A DNA stretch of 50,775 bases from the NCBI RefSeq assembly GCF_014648035.1, contig NZ_BMQI01000036.1, forward strand, positions 1 through 50,775. Direction: 5' to 3'. Under the pieces are notes generated by a model, which did not search any database, was not told the origin of the DNA, and saw only the letters and a list, made by a program, of their open reading frames with translations. The DNA is from Shewanella algicola (GTDB lineage Bacteria; Pseudomonadota; Gammaproteobacteria; Enterobacterales; Shewanellaceae). Of the stretch, positions 25,408-36,952 are shown piece by piece; within the stretch, counting starts at the first letter, position 1, and each line of letters starts with the position of its first letter. A program made the translations under genes and the position numbers.

Positions 25408-25434
25408 TTGTTAACCTGTTCGGTCTTGTAGAAT
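25408..25434 (+). promoter_or_regulatory. Candidate mreB promoter
   Basis: TTGTTA (25408-25413) and TAGAAT (25429-25434) are separated by 15 bases, shorter than ideal. They lie 67 bases upstream of the mreB ATG, in a 193-base gap where a promoter is expected. Confidence 0.35.
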
Positions 25435-25498
25435 AGGGGTGTCATTGATAAAGTTAGCTGATTTTTCTTTCTTCTGACTCCACAGAATACAGGCCTGA

Positions 25499-26551
<1,053 letters not shown>

Positions 26552-26612
26552 TGATTAACTGCAATGCGGCTTTATTACCCAGCAAATGCGCCAATAAAGC
26601 CGCGTACAATTT

Positions 26613-27635
26613 ATGAAACCAATTTTCGTTCGTGGCGTCTCTAATCAATTTAGACTGACACTGGCAATTTTATTGTCGGTGGCTTTGCTTGTCGCCAATG
26701 ATCGCCTTGACCCTATCCGCCAATCACTCTCTTCTGTATTAAGCCCTTTACAATATTTAGCGAATGTCCCTGGTGTGATATTGGATTGGTCTGCCGAAGC
26801 ATTTGCCACACGCAATATGCTCGAAGTGCAAAACAAAGAGCTACTTCGTCAACAATTAGTCATGTCAGAACGCTTGCAGCGCTTTGAACATGTCCGCCAA
26901 GAAAATGAACGTCTTCGCGCCTTACTCGGCTCCCCTGTGCATATGGACTCTCGTAAAGTGGTGGCAGAAGTCATGGAAGTTGCTAGCGATCCATTTCGTC
27001 AATTTGTGGTGTTAAACCATGGCTCGCAAACCGGTGTTTATGTTGGTCAGCCTGTGGTTGATGCTCAAGGCGTTGTCGGCCAGGTGATTGAGGTGAGCGA
27101 GTTTACTAGTCGTGTGTTGATGGTGTCAGACAGCACCCATGGTATTCCGGTGCGTGTGACGCGTAACGATGTACGAGCCATTGCAAATGGTACGGGTGAT
27201 ATTGATCAAATAGAACTGCGCCATGTGGCAAAAAGTACTGATATTATTGCTGGCGATTTATTAGTGACCTCAGGCCTGGGGAATCGCTTTCCTGAAGGCT
27301 ACCCAGTGGCCCGTGTAATAAGCGTATCTCGCGACGACGGTCAAAGCTATGCGGTGATTAACGCTCAGCCATTAGCCGCGTTGGACCGTATTCGTTATGT
27401 GTTATTGATTTGGCCTGATGAAACCAAACCCTTCACGTTGCCTGCAAATTTAATCGGCGTATCGACCGAGGCTTCTGTTAATGGTGTGCCACAAGCTCAA
27501 GCGGAGCAGTCGCAAGCGACACAAGGAAATACCACTCCCGCGGCCACAGATGCTGATAACCCAGCAATACAAAATGTGAATCAAGCTTTGACCACGCCGA
27601 CGACTCAGTCAAATAGCAATGAGGTTAACCGATGA
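26613..27635 (+). CDS. mreC: Rod-shape protein MreC
   Basis: The 340-residue bitopic inner-membrane protein has an N-terminal helix (about 13-30), a coiled coil (about 70-105, with QENERLRALLGS) and two beta-barrel domains. The periplasmic part contains GVVGQVIEVSEFTSRVLMVSD and the signature GDLLVTSGLGNRFPEGYPVA. MreC scaffolds the elongasome by contacting PBP2, RodA and MreD. The last 50 residues are a Gln/Thr/Ala-rich tail beyond the conserved domain, which varies between genera. Its stop overlaps the mreD start by four bases. Confidence 0.97.
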   Translation: MKPIFVRGVSNQFRLTLAILLSVALLVANDRLDPIRQSLSSVLSPLQYLANVPGVILDWSAEAFATRNMLEVQNKELLRQQLVMSERLQRFEHVRQENERLRALLGSPVHMDSRKVVAEVMEVASDPFRQFVVLNHGSQTGVYVGQPVVDAQGVVGQVIEVSEFTSRVLMVSDSTHGIPVRVTRNDVRAIANGTGDIDQIELRHVAKSTDIIAGDLLVTSGLGNRFPEGYPVARVISVSRDDGQSYAVINAQPLAALDRIRYVLLIWPDETKPFTLPANLIGVSTEASVNGVPQAQAEQSQATQGNTTPAATDADNPAIQNVNQALTTPTTQSNSNEVNR

Positions 27636-28123
27636 GTGCCCACATCGCCAATGGCCGCTTAGTGGTATGGCTGACGCTTTTTATCGGAATGATGTTCCAA
27701 ATCATGCCATTACCGACTATGGTCGAGGCATGGCGCCCTGATTGGTTATTAATGGTTTTGGTGTATTGGGCTATGGCATTACCTCATCGATACAGCATTT
27801 TAACTGCGTGGATATTGGGTGTACTGCTTGACGTGTTACTGGGTGCGACCCTCGGTATTCGCTCATTGGCGCTGTCGCTGGTGATTTATATTGTCGTATT
27901 ATTATGTCAACGTTTACGCAACTATCCGCGTTGGCAGCAGTCATTAGTTATAGCGGGATTAATTTGTATCTACCATGCATTGATATTTTGGGTTCAATTT
28001 GTGGTGGTCGGGGCTGCTCCATTTGATTTTTCCATGTTTTTACCTGCTATTTCGAGCTTATTTATTTGGTGGTGGGTATTTTGGATTTTACGCAATATGC
28101 GCCGTCGATATAAAGTACGTTAA
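27632..28123 (+). CDS. mreD: Rod-shape protein MreD
   Basis: The 163-residue integral membrane protein has about five or six hydrophobic helices, including an N-terminal one containing TLFIGMMFQIMPLP. It carries the MreD motif RPDWLLMVLVYWAMALP and the segment GVLLDVLLGATLGIRSL. It acts in the elongasome with MreC. It overlaps mreC by four bases (ATGA) and ends 46 bases before maf. Confidence 0.96.
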   Translation: MSAHIANGRLVVWLTLFIGMMFQIMPLPTMVEAWRPDWLLMVLVYWAMALPHRYSILTAWILGVLLDVLLGATLGIRSLALSLVIYIVVLLCQRLRNYPRWQQSLVIAGLICIYHALIFWVQFVVVGAAPFDFSMFLPAISSLFIWWWVFWILRNMRRRYKVR

Positions 28124-28169
28124 TTAGGTTAACTTCCCGATTGAATAACCTTAAATAGAGTGAATAAAC

Positions 28170-28757
28170 ATGACTTGGATACTGGCCTCAACCTCGCCAA
28201 GAAGAAAAGAATTACTGGCACAAGCCGGTTTTAGTTACACCGGATTTAACTTTGAACTTGTGGCTCCTGATATAGATGAAACCCCAAAAGCCAATGAGTT
28301 AGCGGCGGATTATGTTTGCCGCTTAGCGATAGAGAAAGCCGAGGCCGGGCTGATATTAAGTGCACAGTTTAACCAGCCAAAGGTGCTGGGTTCAGACACG
28401 ATTGTGGTGCTCAACGGAGCCATATTAGGTAAGCCTGTCGATGCAGAAGATGCCAAACGCATGTTAACCATGTTATCTGGCAACACCCACGAAGTGATGA
28501 CCGCAGTTGCGCTTACTGATGGTCAGCAAACATTGACCCGCCTTTGCAGCACGCATGTCAGTTTTTGTGCGTTATCAGCCGCCGACATTGATGCTTATAT
28601 TGCTTCAGGTGAACCTATGGACAAAGCCGGTGCATATGGCATTCAAGCATTGGGCGGCTGTTTTGTTAAGTCTATTAGCGGCAGTTATTCTGCTGTTGTG
28701 GGCTTACCGTTAGTTGAAACACGAGAATTATTAGCCTGCATGATGCAGCAAAATTAA
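28170..28757 (+). CDS. maf: Maf-family nucleoside triphosphate pyrophosphatase (YhdE type)
   Basis: The 195-residue protein has the Maf signature [18 protein letters not shown] at the N-terminus and the metal-binding segment [11 protein letters not shown] (D76). It also has the [12 protein letters not shown] motif and the C-terminal [26 protein letters not shown]. Members of the YhdE subfamily hydrolyse dTTP, UTP and their modified forms to monophosphates and are proposed to keep odd nucleotides out of DNA and RNA. Its place between mreD and rng matches E. coli yhdE. Confidence 0.96.
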   Translation: MTWILASTSPRRKELLAQAGFSYTGFNFELVAPDIDETPKANELAADYVCRLAIEKAEAGLILSAQFNQPKVLGSDTIVVLNGAILGKPVDAEDAKRMLTMLSGNTHEVMTAVALTDGQQTLTRLCSTHVSFCALSAADIDAYIASGEPMDKAGAYGIQALGGCFVKSISGSYSAVVGLPLVETRELLACMMQQN

Positions 28758-28847
28758 CCTTTTGCTTTAATCGATTTCATACGGTGGCACAAGTGCTGTC
28801 AACATTACGATTGGAGCATGACCTGAATACAGGCGGCCTAGAACGGT

Positions 28848-30338
28848 ATGAATATAAAAGCACAGCGTAAAAAAGGCACCGAGTTACTGATTAATGTCAC
28901 GCCAACCGAAGCACGTGTCGCATTAGTAGAGCATGGCGTTTTGCAAGAAGTTCACATTGAACGCCGCATGAAGCGTGGTTTAGTGGGTAATATTTATAAA
29001 GGTAAAATCAGCCGCGTACTGCCAGGTATGCAAGCCGCCTTTGTGGATATTGGTTTAGACAAAGCCGCTTTTTTACATGCCTCCGATATTGTTCCCCATA
29101 CCGAATGTGTTGCCGATGTCGAAAAGGGCAATTTCGTGGTGCGCGATATTGCCGAACTGGTGCGCCAGGGTCAGGATATCATGGTGCAAGTGGTAAAAGA
29201 CCCGCTTGGTACCAAGGGCGCACGTCTCACCACTGACATTACCTTACCCTCGCGTTATTTAGTCTTTATGCCGGGCTCAAGCCATGTGGGTGTGTCGCAA
29301 CGTATTGAGCTCGAAGAAGAGCGTCAACGCCTTAAAAACATCACTTTACCGTATGTTGATGATGATGGTGGCTTTATTATCCGCACCGCCGCAGAAAATA
29401 TTGGCGAAGACGAACTGGCACAAGATGCAGCATTTTTACGCCGAGTGTGGGCTAAGGTTAGCGAGCGTCGTAAACGCAAAGGTGCCACGTTACTGTATCA
29501 AGACCTGGCATTACCCGTACGTATTATTCGCGACTTTGTTGGCACTGAACTTGACCATATTCAAGTGGATTCTCGCCGCACTTATGCCGAGCTACAACAG
29601 TTTGCTCAAGAATTTATGCCTGAAATTGCCGACAAAATTGAGCACTACGCAGGCCCCGCACCCATTTTTGAATTGTACGATGTCGAAAATGAAGTACAGC
29701 GCGCGCTAGGGCGTAAAGTGGAGCTTAAATCGGGTGGTTATTTAATTATTGACCAAACCGAAGCCATGACAACCGTCGACATCAATACCGGCGCATTTGT
29801 TGGCCACCGTAATTTAGAAGAAACCATTTTTAATACCAATTTAGAAGCAACGCAAGCCATTGCCCGCCAACTGCGTTTACGTAATCTTGGCGGTATTATC
29901 ATTATCGACTTTATCGATATGCTCAATAAAGAGCATCAGGCAAGGGTGCTCGAAAGCTTAAACGCGGCACTTGCCCTTGATCGAGTTAAAACCAGTGTGA
30001 GTGGATTTTCGGGACTAGGTTTAGTCGAAATGACCCGCAAACGCACCCGCGAAAGCCTAGAACATGTAGTGTGTGGCGAATGTCCGTCATGCCAAGGCAC
30101 TGGCACCATGAAAACCATTGAAACCGTGTCGTATGAAATCTTTCGTGAGATTATTCGCTTAAACCGAGCCTATAAAGCCGATGAGTTTTTACTGTATTGC
30201 TCACCCGCGGTTTACATGAGTTTAAGTGGCGAAGAATCGCATTTATTAGCTGAGCTCGAAGTGTATATCGGCAAGCGTATTCGCTTGCAAAACGAACCCT
30301 TATACATTCAAAGTAAATATGATGTGGTGATGATGTAG
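28848..30338 (+). CDS. rng: Ribonuclease G
   Basis: The 496-residue endoribonuclease matures the 5' end of 16S rRNA and turns over some mRNAs. An S1 domain (about 38-130) with GNIYKGKISRVLPGMQAAFVDIGLDKAAF is followed by RNase H-like and 5'-sensor regions. The catalytic aspartates D311 (TVDINTGAF) and D354 (IIIDFIDM) are present, and CPSC at 412-415 is the zinc-link pair. The C-terminal VVMM matches E. coli. It lacks the long C-terminal scaffold of RNase E. The ATG at 28848 has only a weak Shine-Dalgarno. The stop shares its last base with the yhdP GTG. Confidence 0.98.
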   Translation: MNIKAQRKKGTELLINVTPTEARVALVEHGVLQEVHIERRMKRGLVGNIYKGKISRVLPGMQAAFVDIGLDKAAFLHASDIVPHTECVADVEKGNFVVRDIAELVRQGQDIMVQVVKDPLGTKGARLTTDITLPSRYLVFMPGSSHVGVSQRIELEEERQRLKNITLPYVDDDGGFIIRTAAENIGEDELAQDAAFLRRVWAKVSERRKRKGATLLYQDLALPVRIIRDFVGTELDHIQVDSRRTYAELQQFAQEFMPEIADKIEHYAGPAPIFELYDVENEVQRALGRKVELKSGGYLIIDQTEAMTTVDINTGAFVGHRNLEETIFNTNLEATQAIARQLRLRNLGGIIIIDFIDMLNKEHQARVLESLNAALALDRVKTSVSGFSGLGLVEMTRKRTRESLEHVVCGECPSCQGTGTMKTIETVSYEIFREIIRLNRAYKADEFLLYCSPAVYMSLSGEESHLLAELEVYIGKRIRLQNEPLYIQSKYDVVMM

Positions 30339-33300
30339 TGTCAACAACTCGGGCGGCGACTATCAACAGGATCTGTTGGCAAATATTGGCGATTACGCTG
30401 GTGCTTTTTGCACTGGCAGTTAGCCTTATTCGCGGGTTGTTGCCTCATGTACCAGAAGTGCGCACAGAGCTAGTTAACTATCTTTATAATGAATATAAAC
30501 TGCAAGTCTCAGTTGAATCCTTAAGTGCTGAGTGGCAAGCTTTTGGCCCCGCACTGAGCATTAAAAATTTAACGTTACCGCCCCAAGAATCATTGCCGAT
30601 AACGGTTATCAGTAAAAACGTTGATATTAAACTCGACTTTTGGCAATCGCTGTTTACCCTCAGCCCACAAGTCGAAACCGTGGTATTTGACGGGATCAGT
30701 GTTGCGTTAAATCTGGATCAAATTGCCGACAATAACAACAGTGACAATAGCCAAACTAAAGCCAATTTAGATTGGCTTTATGGTTTGCTATTAGAGCAAT
30801 TGGAACACTTTTCGATTACTGATGCATCATTGCAATTAATCAGCAGCCAAAATGACTATCGGCCTATTTTTGTGGATACACTTGAGTGGCTAAACACGCC
30901 TAATCGTCATCAGGCACAAGGCATGATCCACGTTGATCAGCTTGAGTCTCAGCATGAACAATTAACATTACAAATCGATCTCAGTGGTAATGGCTATCAG
31001 CCCGACACTGTGACTGGGCAACTGTATGTGTCGGCTGAATCATTAGACCTTGGTGAATGGGCTTCACGACAACATATTACCCCTAAAAATGCCAACAACA
31101 TTGCGCTGCAAGGCGTCATAAACCTTGATGCGTGGATGACCTTTGCCAATCGCAAAATACGAGACGGTTTATTAGTGTTTAAACCGAGCTGGTTAGAGTG
31201 GCGCGATACGGAAAGTCAGCAAAAAATAGCGATTGATTCTGGGGTGTTGCAATGGACACCTGAACAAGGTGGCTGGAAAATTGAAAGCCACGATTTAAGC
31301 TTATCAACTAACGAGCAAGCCTGGCCGCAATTAAAGCTGGCATTTGGCACTCGTAATGGTGATTTGTTTGGTTATATCAATCAAATCACTCCACCATTAC
31401 TTAAACCCATGCTACCGCTGATCCCTGATTTAGGCTTAGAGCAAGTTGATACCTGGCAACAGCTTAACCCTCAAGGCACCATTGGCCCAATAAGGTTATA
31501 TAAACAAGCGCAGCAACCGTTAATTGCCACCGCCGATATTCAGCAGTTGCAATGGCAACCTTATACTACCATTCCTGGGTTAAACCCTATTGATTTACAA
31601 TTAACCTGGGCCAATAATCAACTTGATTTTAGCTTGCCGCAGCAAGCTTATCAGTTTGATTTTGGTGATAATGCCAATCAACCGTTAGCCTTGCAAGGTG
31701 CAGCTATTCAAGGGCGTTTAGATGTTGAAAACAAGCGACTCACGATTGCTAATATCAATCTAACCAATGCTGATATTGCGTTACAGGCTGGGGTAAACCT
31801 AGATTTTAGCTCTTCAAAACACCTTGCGTTAGCGGCAGATGTGAGCGTGCATGATGTCTCACGAGTTGAACGTTATTTGTCCTTAATTGCCATGAGCCCT
31901 AAGCTAGTGGCATACCTCGACAATGGTTTACAGGCAGGTAAAATTGATCAAGCCCAGGTTGTTTGGCACGGTGCGCTCAGTGACTTTCCATATCATGACA
32001 ACAGTGGTGTATTTCAAGCTGAGTTTATCTTGCAACAAGGTAATTTTAAGTTTCAACCTAACTGGCCCGCTGTGAGTGAATTAACCTTATCCGCACTATT
32101 TGAAAATGCCTTAATGGATCTGCATATTGACCACGGCATGCTAGGTGGTGTTGTGGTTGATGGTGCCCGAGTCTCTATCCCTCAGTTGGGTAAAGAATCG
32201 TTATTAAAAGTCGAGGCCGAAATAACGGCAGATGCCCAAGCCGCCACTGAAGTGATTAACAACTCATCATTAAAAGGTTCGGTAGGCGCCACTTTAAATG
32301 TTGTGCAAATAAAACAGCCTATCGGGGTCGATTTAGATTTAGCCATCCCACTTTACAAGGGCGGTGAACAGCTGATTAAAGGCCAGGTGAATTTAGACAA
32401 CAACCCAGTGTATATTGCATCCCCAGGTTTACAACTAAACAACGTCACTGGGCAGGTGAGTTTTGTTAATCAGCTAATTGAAGCCAAAGATATTAGCGCG
32501 AAGCTGTTTGAGCAACCGTTAACGTTTAATGTTAAAACAGGTAAGCAAAACCAAAATTTTGCCTTGAACATCAATATGGGCGGCCGCTGGGATCTCGACA
32601 CCTTGCCAAGCAAACTCAATAACCCAATGAGTAGCACATACAGTGGCAAGTTAGATTGGGATGGGGCACTCACCATGATATTTGACCCCAGCGGTTACAG
32701 TTTACAAATGTCGGCCTCTTCAGATTTGCTCGGCGTGGCCCTTGATTTACCCAGCCCTTATAGAAAATCATCCGTTGAGCCTAAAAAACTTCGTGCTGAC
32801 TTAATTGGCGACAATAAACAATCATCGTTAAGTATCAAGTTGGGCCAAGATGTTGAGTTTTGGGGTGGCTTTAATCCTGAGGATGGTGGCCACTTAGCAT
32901 TTTACGATGTGATGGTTGGGCGTCATTTTAAATTAGGCGATAAACTCCAAAAACAAAATGGCCACTTGCATTTAGATCTCCCTAAAGTCAAGCTTGAGCA
33001 ATGGTTACCCATCATTAAACATTTTAGCTCAACCGCTGCGCCAGACGTTATCGCCTCATCGGTTCGAGATCGCATATTAACCGACACCGAAGTGCCAACG
33101 ATGGCCATTCAACAGACCGCAGCGGTTAACCCGACATCATTTCCACCATTGATGGGTATTCATGCCAATGTGGCTAAATTAACCGCATTGGGGCAGTCGT
33201 TTGATCAATTACAGTTTGATGCTGAGCCGACTGAATATGTATGGCGCTTTAATGCACGGTCAGAGCAATTTGATGGCCGAATTGATTTTTACTCAAATTG

Positions 33301-34495
33301 GCGAGACCAAGGGATTAAAGTGGTGGCCAAAAAGCTGCGTATTTCTCCGCCGCCACAAACCGCATTGCACGGTGAACCATCATCGACGCAAAGTAACACA
33401 AGCTTAATCTCGCAATTGCCAACATTGGCCATTGATGTCGACGAATTTAGTCTTTACGACTTGTCGTTAGGGCACCTTGTTTTACAAGGCGTTCCCTCTG
33501 AACAAGGATATCAATTTCAAACCTTATCATTGACCAAGCCAACCTTATCTATGCAGGCAAATGGGTTATGGTCAGTAATAAAGGGTGTCGATAATACTGA
33601 GTTTGATGTGACCGTTCAGGCTGACAATTTTGAAGACCTATCAGCCACATTAGGAATTAACCCGGGCATAAAAAATGCGCCATTAGATCTTAGTGGCCAA
33701 TTATCATGGCATGCAGCACCCTACTTATTTTCGCTCGATACTTTAAATGGCCAAATTCAGTTTGGTTTAGGTAAAGGTCATTTATCGGAAATCAGTGACA
33801 AAGGTGCCAGGGTATTTTCGTTATTTAGTTTAGATTCGTTACTGCGTAAATTGTCATTGGATTTCTCAGACGTGTTTGGGCAAGGGCTGTATTTCAACAC
33901 CTTTACTGGTAACTTAAACATAGATAATGGGGTGGTAAAAACCACCAACACCGAAATGGATGCCATAGCCGGTAATATGAAGGTAAGAGGCTATACAGAC
34001 TTAACCACTCAAAGTCTTAATTACGACATTCGTTTTGTGCCGCAGTTGGCTTCAAGTGTGCCTACTGTGGTCTTGCTGAGCACCAGTGCATGGACTTTAG
34101 GTTTGGGGGCGTTTGCGTTAACCAAAGTATTGGAGCCTGTCATTGAAGTGATTTCAGAAATTCGTTTTCGGGTCACTGGTACCATGGATAATCCGCAACT
34201 TGAAGAGTTAGAGCGTAAGAGTAAAGAAATCGAAATACCCAAAGCGATTTTACCGCAGCCTGACGAAACCGGTACCGATGGGGCTGTGGATATGCCTGTT
34301 AAAGTGAAGGATACGGAACAACAAAGTCCAGCACCTGAAGCACAACCTACAGCCGAAGCGTCAATTGTTGACGCACCTACACCAATCACCAATGTCGTGA
34401 CGCTACAAGGAGCGCAATATGCAAATCAGCTTATTACAATGCCAGAGCAGCCGCGACGTTCAAGCCAACCTCGCGTTTATCGACTCGCAGCTTAA
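30338..34495 (+). CDS. yhdP: YhdP family AsmA-like phospholipid transport protein
   Basis: The 1385-residue protein has one N-terminal membrane helix (about 14-34) and a very long periplasmic region of beta-strand repeats. AsmA-like patterns are LTLPPQESLPITVISKNVDIKLDFWQSL near the start and GARVFSLFSLDSLLRKLSLDFSDVFGQGLYF near the C-terminus. With TamB and YdbH, YhdP is one of the AsmA-like bridges proposed to carry phospholipids to the outer membrane. The C-terminal 90 residues are a Pro/Glu/Thr-rich tail that E. coli YhdP does not obviously share. The last 77 bases overlap the next gene in another frame. The GTG start shares a base with the rng stop. Confidence 0.95.
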   Translation: MSTTRAATINRICWQILAITLVLFALAVSLIRGLLPHVPEVRTELVNYLYNEYKLQVSVESLSAEWQAFGPALSIKNLTLPPQESLPITVISKNVDIKLDFWQSLFTLSPQVETVVFDGISVALNLDQIADNNNSDNSQTKANLDWLYGLLLEQLEHFSITDASLQLISSQNDYRPIFVDTLEWLNTPNRHQAQGMIHVDQLESQHEQLTLQIDLSGNGYQPDTVTGQLYVSAESLDLGEWASRQHITPKNANNIALQGVINLDAWMTFANRKIRDGLLVFKPSWLEWRDTESQQKIAIDSGVLQWTPEQGGWKIESHDLSLSTNEQAWPQLKLAFGTRNGDLFGYINQITPPLLKPMLPLIPDLGLEQVDTWQQLNPQGTIGPIRLYKQAQQPLIATADIQQLQWQPYTTIPGLNPIDLQLTWANNQLDFSLPQQAYQFDFGDNANQPLALQGAAIQGRLDVENKRLTIANINLTNADIALQAGVNLDFSSSKHLALAADVSVHDVSRVERYLSLIAMSPKLVAYLDNGLQAGKIDQAQVVWHGALSDFPYHDNSGVFQAEFILQQGNFKFQPNWPAVSELTLSALFENALMDLHIDHGMLGGVVVDGARVSIPQLGKESLLKVEAEITADAQAATEVINNSSLKGSVGATLNVVQIKQPIGVDLDLAIPLYKGGEQLIKGQVNLDNNPVYIASPGLQLNNVTGQVSFVNQLIEAKDISAKLFEQPLTFNVKTGKQNQNFALNINMGGRWDLDTLPSKLNNPMSSTYSGKLDWDGALTMIFDPSGYSLQMSASSDLLGVALDLPSPYRKSSVEPKKLRADLIGDNKQSSLSIKLGQDVEFWGGFNPEDGGHLAFYDVMVGRHFKLGDKLQKQNGHLHLDLPKVKLEQWLPIIKHFSSTAAPDVIASSVRDRILTDTEVPTMAIQQTAAVNPTSFPPLMGIHANVAKLTALGQSFDQLQFDAEPTEYVWRFNARSEQFDGRIDFYSNWRDQGIKVVAKKLRISPPPQTALHGEPSSTQSNTSLISQLPTLAIDVDEFSLYDLSLGHLVLQGVPSEQGYQFQTLSLTKPTLSMQANGLWSVIKGVDNTEFDVTVQADNFEDLSATLGINPGIKNAPLDLSGQLSWHAAPYLFSLDTLNGQIQFGLGKGHLSEISDKGARVFSLFSLDSLLRKLSLDFSDVFGQGLYFNTFTGNLNIDNGVVKTTNTEMDAIAGNMKVRGYTDLTTQSLNYDIRFVPQLASSVPTVVLLSTSAWTLGLGAFALTKVLEPVIEVISEIRFRVTGTMDNPQLEELERKSKEIEIPKAILPQPDETGTDGAVDMPVKVKDTEQQSPAPEAQPTAEASIVDAPTPITNVVTLQGAQYANQLITMPEQPRRSSQPRVYRLAA

Positions 34496-35255
34496 ACAAT
34501 TACCGCGCGACATTGATGAGCCACAACTTGTGGTACTGCCTGAATGTTGCTTACTGTTTGGCGGCCATGAAAGTCAACAATTGCAATATGCCGGTAGCGA
34601 ACATCAAAGCGACCTTAAAACTGCGTTAGCCAATTTAGCTAAACAATATCACGTGTACTTAATCGCAGGCACCATACCGATGCGCGCTGATGATGGCAGA
34701 GTGTTCAGTCGCTGTTATTTTTTTGATGACCATGGCGTCACCCTAGGTCATTACGATAAACTGCATTTATTCGATGTCGATGTTGCCGATGGCACCAAAA
34801 CCTACTGTGAAAGTGATACATTTCACCCAGGCGATCATTTATGTGTGGTTGATACGCCATTTGGTAAAGTGGGGCTTGCCATTTGTTACGACATTCGCTT
34901 TGGTGATTTATTTCGGGCATTGCGCCTTGCGGGTGCGGATTACATCGCACTGCCATCGGCTTTTACCAAAGTGACCGGAGAGGCGCATTGGCAAGTATTA
35001 TTACAGGCCAGAGCCATTGAAACTCAATGCTATTTATTGGGTGCCGGTCAATGGGGTCAACATAATCAAGGCAGCCGAGAAACCTGGGGCCATAGTATGA
35101 TTGTCGACCCATGGGGCAGAGTCATTGCTGAGCGTGCCACCGAGTGCGGTTGGGCACAAGCCAAGGTTGAGCTTAGTGAGCTACAACGTATACGTCAGCA
35201 AATGCCGATAATCGGCCATAACCGTTTCATTGCGCCGCAATTAACCCCTGTTTAA
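34419..35255 (+). CDS. Carbon-nitrogen hydrolase (nitrilase superfamily, Nit-like amidase)
   Basis: The 278-residue protein has the Glu-Lys-Cys triad of nitrilases. E42 lies in LVVLPECC, K114 in HYDKLHLFDVD and C156 in GLAICYDIRFGDLFRALRLAGADY. It also has the ending HSMIVDPWGRVIAE. The closest kind I know is the Nit1/YbeM type, in which many members hydrolyse deaminated glutathione. I assign that as likely, not certain. The start is firm because AAGGAG lies seven bases upstream of the ATG, although it falls 77 bases inside yhdP. tldD follows 58 bases downstream. Confidence 0.88.
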   Translation: MQISLLQCQSSRDVQANLAFIDSQLKQLPRDIDEPQLVVLPECCLLFGGHESQQLQYAGSEHQSDLKTALANLAKQYHVYLIAGTIPMRADDGRVFSRCYFFDDHGVTLGHYDKLHLFDVDVADGTKTYCESDTFHPGDHLCVVDTPFGKVGLAICYDIRFGDLFRALRLAGADYIALPSAFTKVTGEAHWQVLLQARAIETQCYLLGAGQWGQHNQGSRETWGHSMIVDPWGRVIAERATECGWAQAKVELSELQRIRQQMPIIGHNRFIAPQLTPV

Positions 35256-35313
35256 GTGGGCGCTTAAGACCTTATTCGCACTATGCGTTAGCTATTAATA
35301 AAAGAGAGTTTGA

Positions 35314-36762
35314 ATGCCATTTTTAACCCAAGTAGAGCAAAGCTTATTACAAGATGGATTAACCTTAGACGGGCTACAAGGTTACTTAACGACTATTCAT
35401 CAACACAATATTGATTTTTCAGACCTGTACTTTCAAGGTTGCCGCCATGAGTCGTGGGTATTAGAAGATGGCATTGTAAAAGAAGGTAGTTTTCATATTG
35501 AACGCGGTGTCGGTGTGCGTGCGATTACCGGAGAAAAAACCGGTTTTGCTTATGCCGATGAAATTACCCCAGCTGCATTAGATGCCGCAGCTAAAGCGGC
35601 GCGTGGCATTGCCAGTGCGGGCGAGCAACACAAAGTCCAGGCGTTTAAGCGTCAAGCTGCGCATAAACTGTATGACAGCGCCGACCCAATAGCGGCAATG
35701 GACGAAGTCAAAAAAATAGACTTACTTAAGCAGGCTGATGCTTATATTCGCAGCCTCGACAGCCGTATTATTCAAGTTGTGGTCAGTTTATCAGGCGTGT
35801 ACGAAGAGATATTAATTGCCGCCAGTGATGGGACATTAGCCGCCGACATTCGTCCATTAGTGCGTTTTAATTGCAGCGTTATTTTAGAAGACAACGGCAA
35901 ACGTGAACGCGGCAGCGCCGGTGGCGGTGGCCGTCATGACTACAGTGTATTTTTAGCCACTGATGACGCCGGTTTACCACTGAGCTTTGAATTTGCCCGT
36001 GAAGCCGTGCGCCAGGCTCAGGTTAATGTTCATGCTATTGATGCACCGGCTGGCGAAATGCCTGTGGTACTGGGTAATGGCTGGCCTGGGGTGTTATTGC
36101 ATGAAGCCGTAGGTCATGGTTTAGAAGGTGATTTTAACCGTAAAGGCAGCAGTGCATTTAGCGGTAAAATTGGTCAGCAAGTGGCATCAACCTTAGTCAC
36201 AGTGGTAGACGACGGCACCATGGAGAATCGTCGTGGCTCGTTAAGCATTGATGATGAAGGGGTTGTAACCCAAAAGACCACCTTAATCGAAAACGGTATT
36301 TTAAAAGGCTATATGCAAGACAAGCTCAATGCACGTCTTATGGGCCAAGCGCCTACCGGTAATGGTCGCCGCGAATCATACGCACATTTACCTATGCCGC
36401 GTATGACCAACACCTATATGAATGCAGGCGACTCTAACCCTGCCGACATCATTAAGTCGGTTAAGAAAGGCATTTACGCGCCTAACTTTGGTGGCGGACA
36501 AGTCGATATTACTTCAGGTAAGTTTGTGTTCTCAGCCTCTGAAGCATACTTAATTGAAGACGGCGAAGTCACTCAAGCCATTAAAGGCGCCACCTTAATT
36601 GGTAACGGCCCAGAAGCCATGGGATTAATCTCAATGGTCGGTAATGATTTAGCGTTAGATAAAGGCGTGGGCGTATGTGGTAAAGATGGCCAAAGTGTAC
36701 CGGTTGGCGTGGGGCAACCAACACTAAAAATTGACCGTTTGACCGTAGGCGGCACAGCCTAA
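35314..36762 (+). CDS. tldD: Metalloprotease subunit TldD
   Basis: The 482-residue protein is the catalytic half of the TldD/TldE protease. The zinc-binding motif [11 protein letters not shown] places H263, E264 and H268 at the active site, and the metal-ligand cysteine is C455 (VGVCGKDGQ). The protease degrades unfolded peptides and in E. coli trims microcin B17 leader and helps CcdA turnover. Its partner TldE/PmbA is encoded at 48.2-49.5 kb in this window and lacks the zinc motif. tldD follows yhdP and the nitrilase gene, the same order as in other gammaproteobacteria. AAGAGAG lies upstream of the ATG. Confidence 0.98.
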   Translation: MPFLTQVEQSLLQDGLTLDGLQGYLTTIHQHNIDFSDLYFQGCRHESWVLEDGIVKEGSFHIERGVGVRAITGEKTGFAYADEITPAALDAAAKAARGIASAGEQHKVQAFKRQAAHKLYDSADPIAAMDEVKKIDLLKQADAYIRSLDSRIIQVVVSLSGVYEEILIAASDGTLAADIRPLVRFNCSVILEDNGKRERGSAGGGGRHDYSVFLATDDAGLPLSFEFAREAVRQAQVNVHAIDAPAGEMPVVLGNGWPGVLLHEAVGHGLEGDFNRKGSSAFSGKIGQQVASTLVTVVDDGTMENRRGSLSIDDEGVVTQKTTLIENGILKGYMQDKLNARLMGQAPTGNGRRESYAHLPMPRMTNTYMNAGDSNPADIIKSVKKGIYAPNFGGGQVDITSGKFVFSASEAYLIEDGEVTQAIKGATLIGNGPEAMGLISMVGNDLALDKGVGVCGKDGQSVPVGVGQPTLKIDRLTVGGTA

Positions 36763-36776
36763 TTAATCGTTAATGG

Positions 36777-36815
36777 ATGAGCTTAATGCTGAGCGTTATA
36801 GTAAGTTAAGCTCAT
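36777..36815. repeat. Inverted repeat after tldD
   Basis: ATGAGCTTAA (36777-36786) and TTAAGCTCAT (36806-36815) form a perfect 10-bp stem with a 19-base loop, 15 bases after the tldD stop. There is no T tract, so it may be a weak terminator or a stabilising hairpin. Confidence 0.45.
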
Positions 36816-36952
36816 TAAATCAGCTATAGATTGGTGCAACCTCTTACCAACCTGTGCAATAGATCGCAACGATTAGCGGATAAAAGATATAGATGCAGGG
36901 TATAATCCACCCTGGAAATAAAGCAACAGCTCTAGAGGTGATAGTGATTTTA

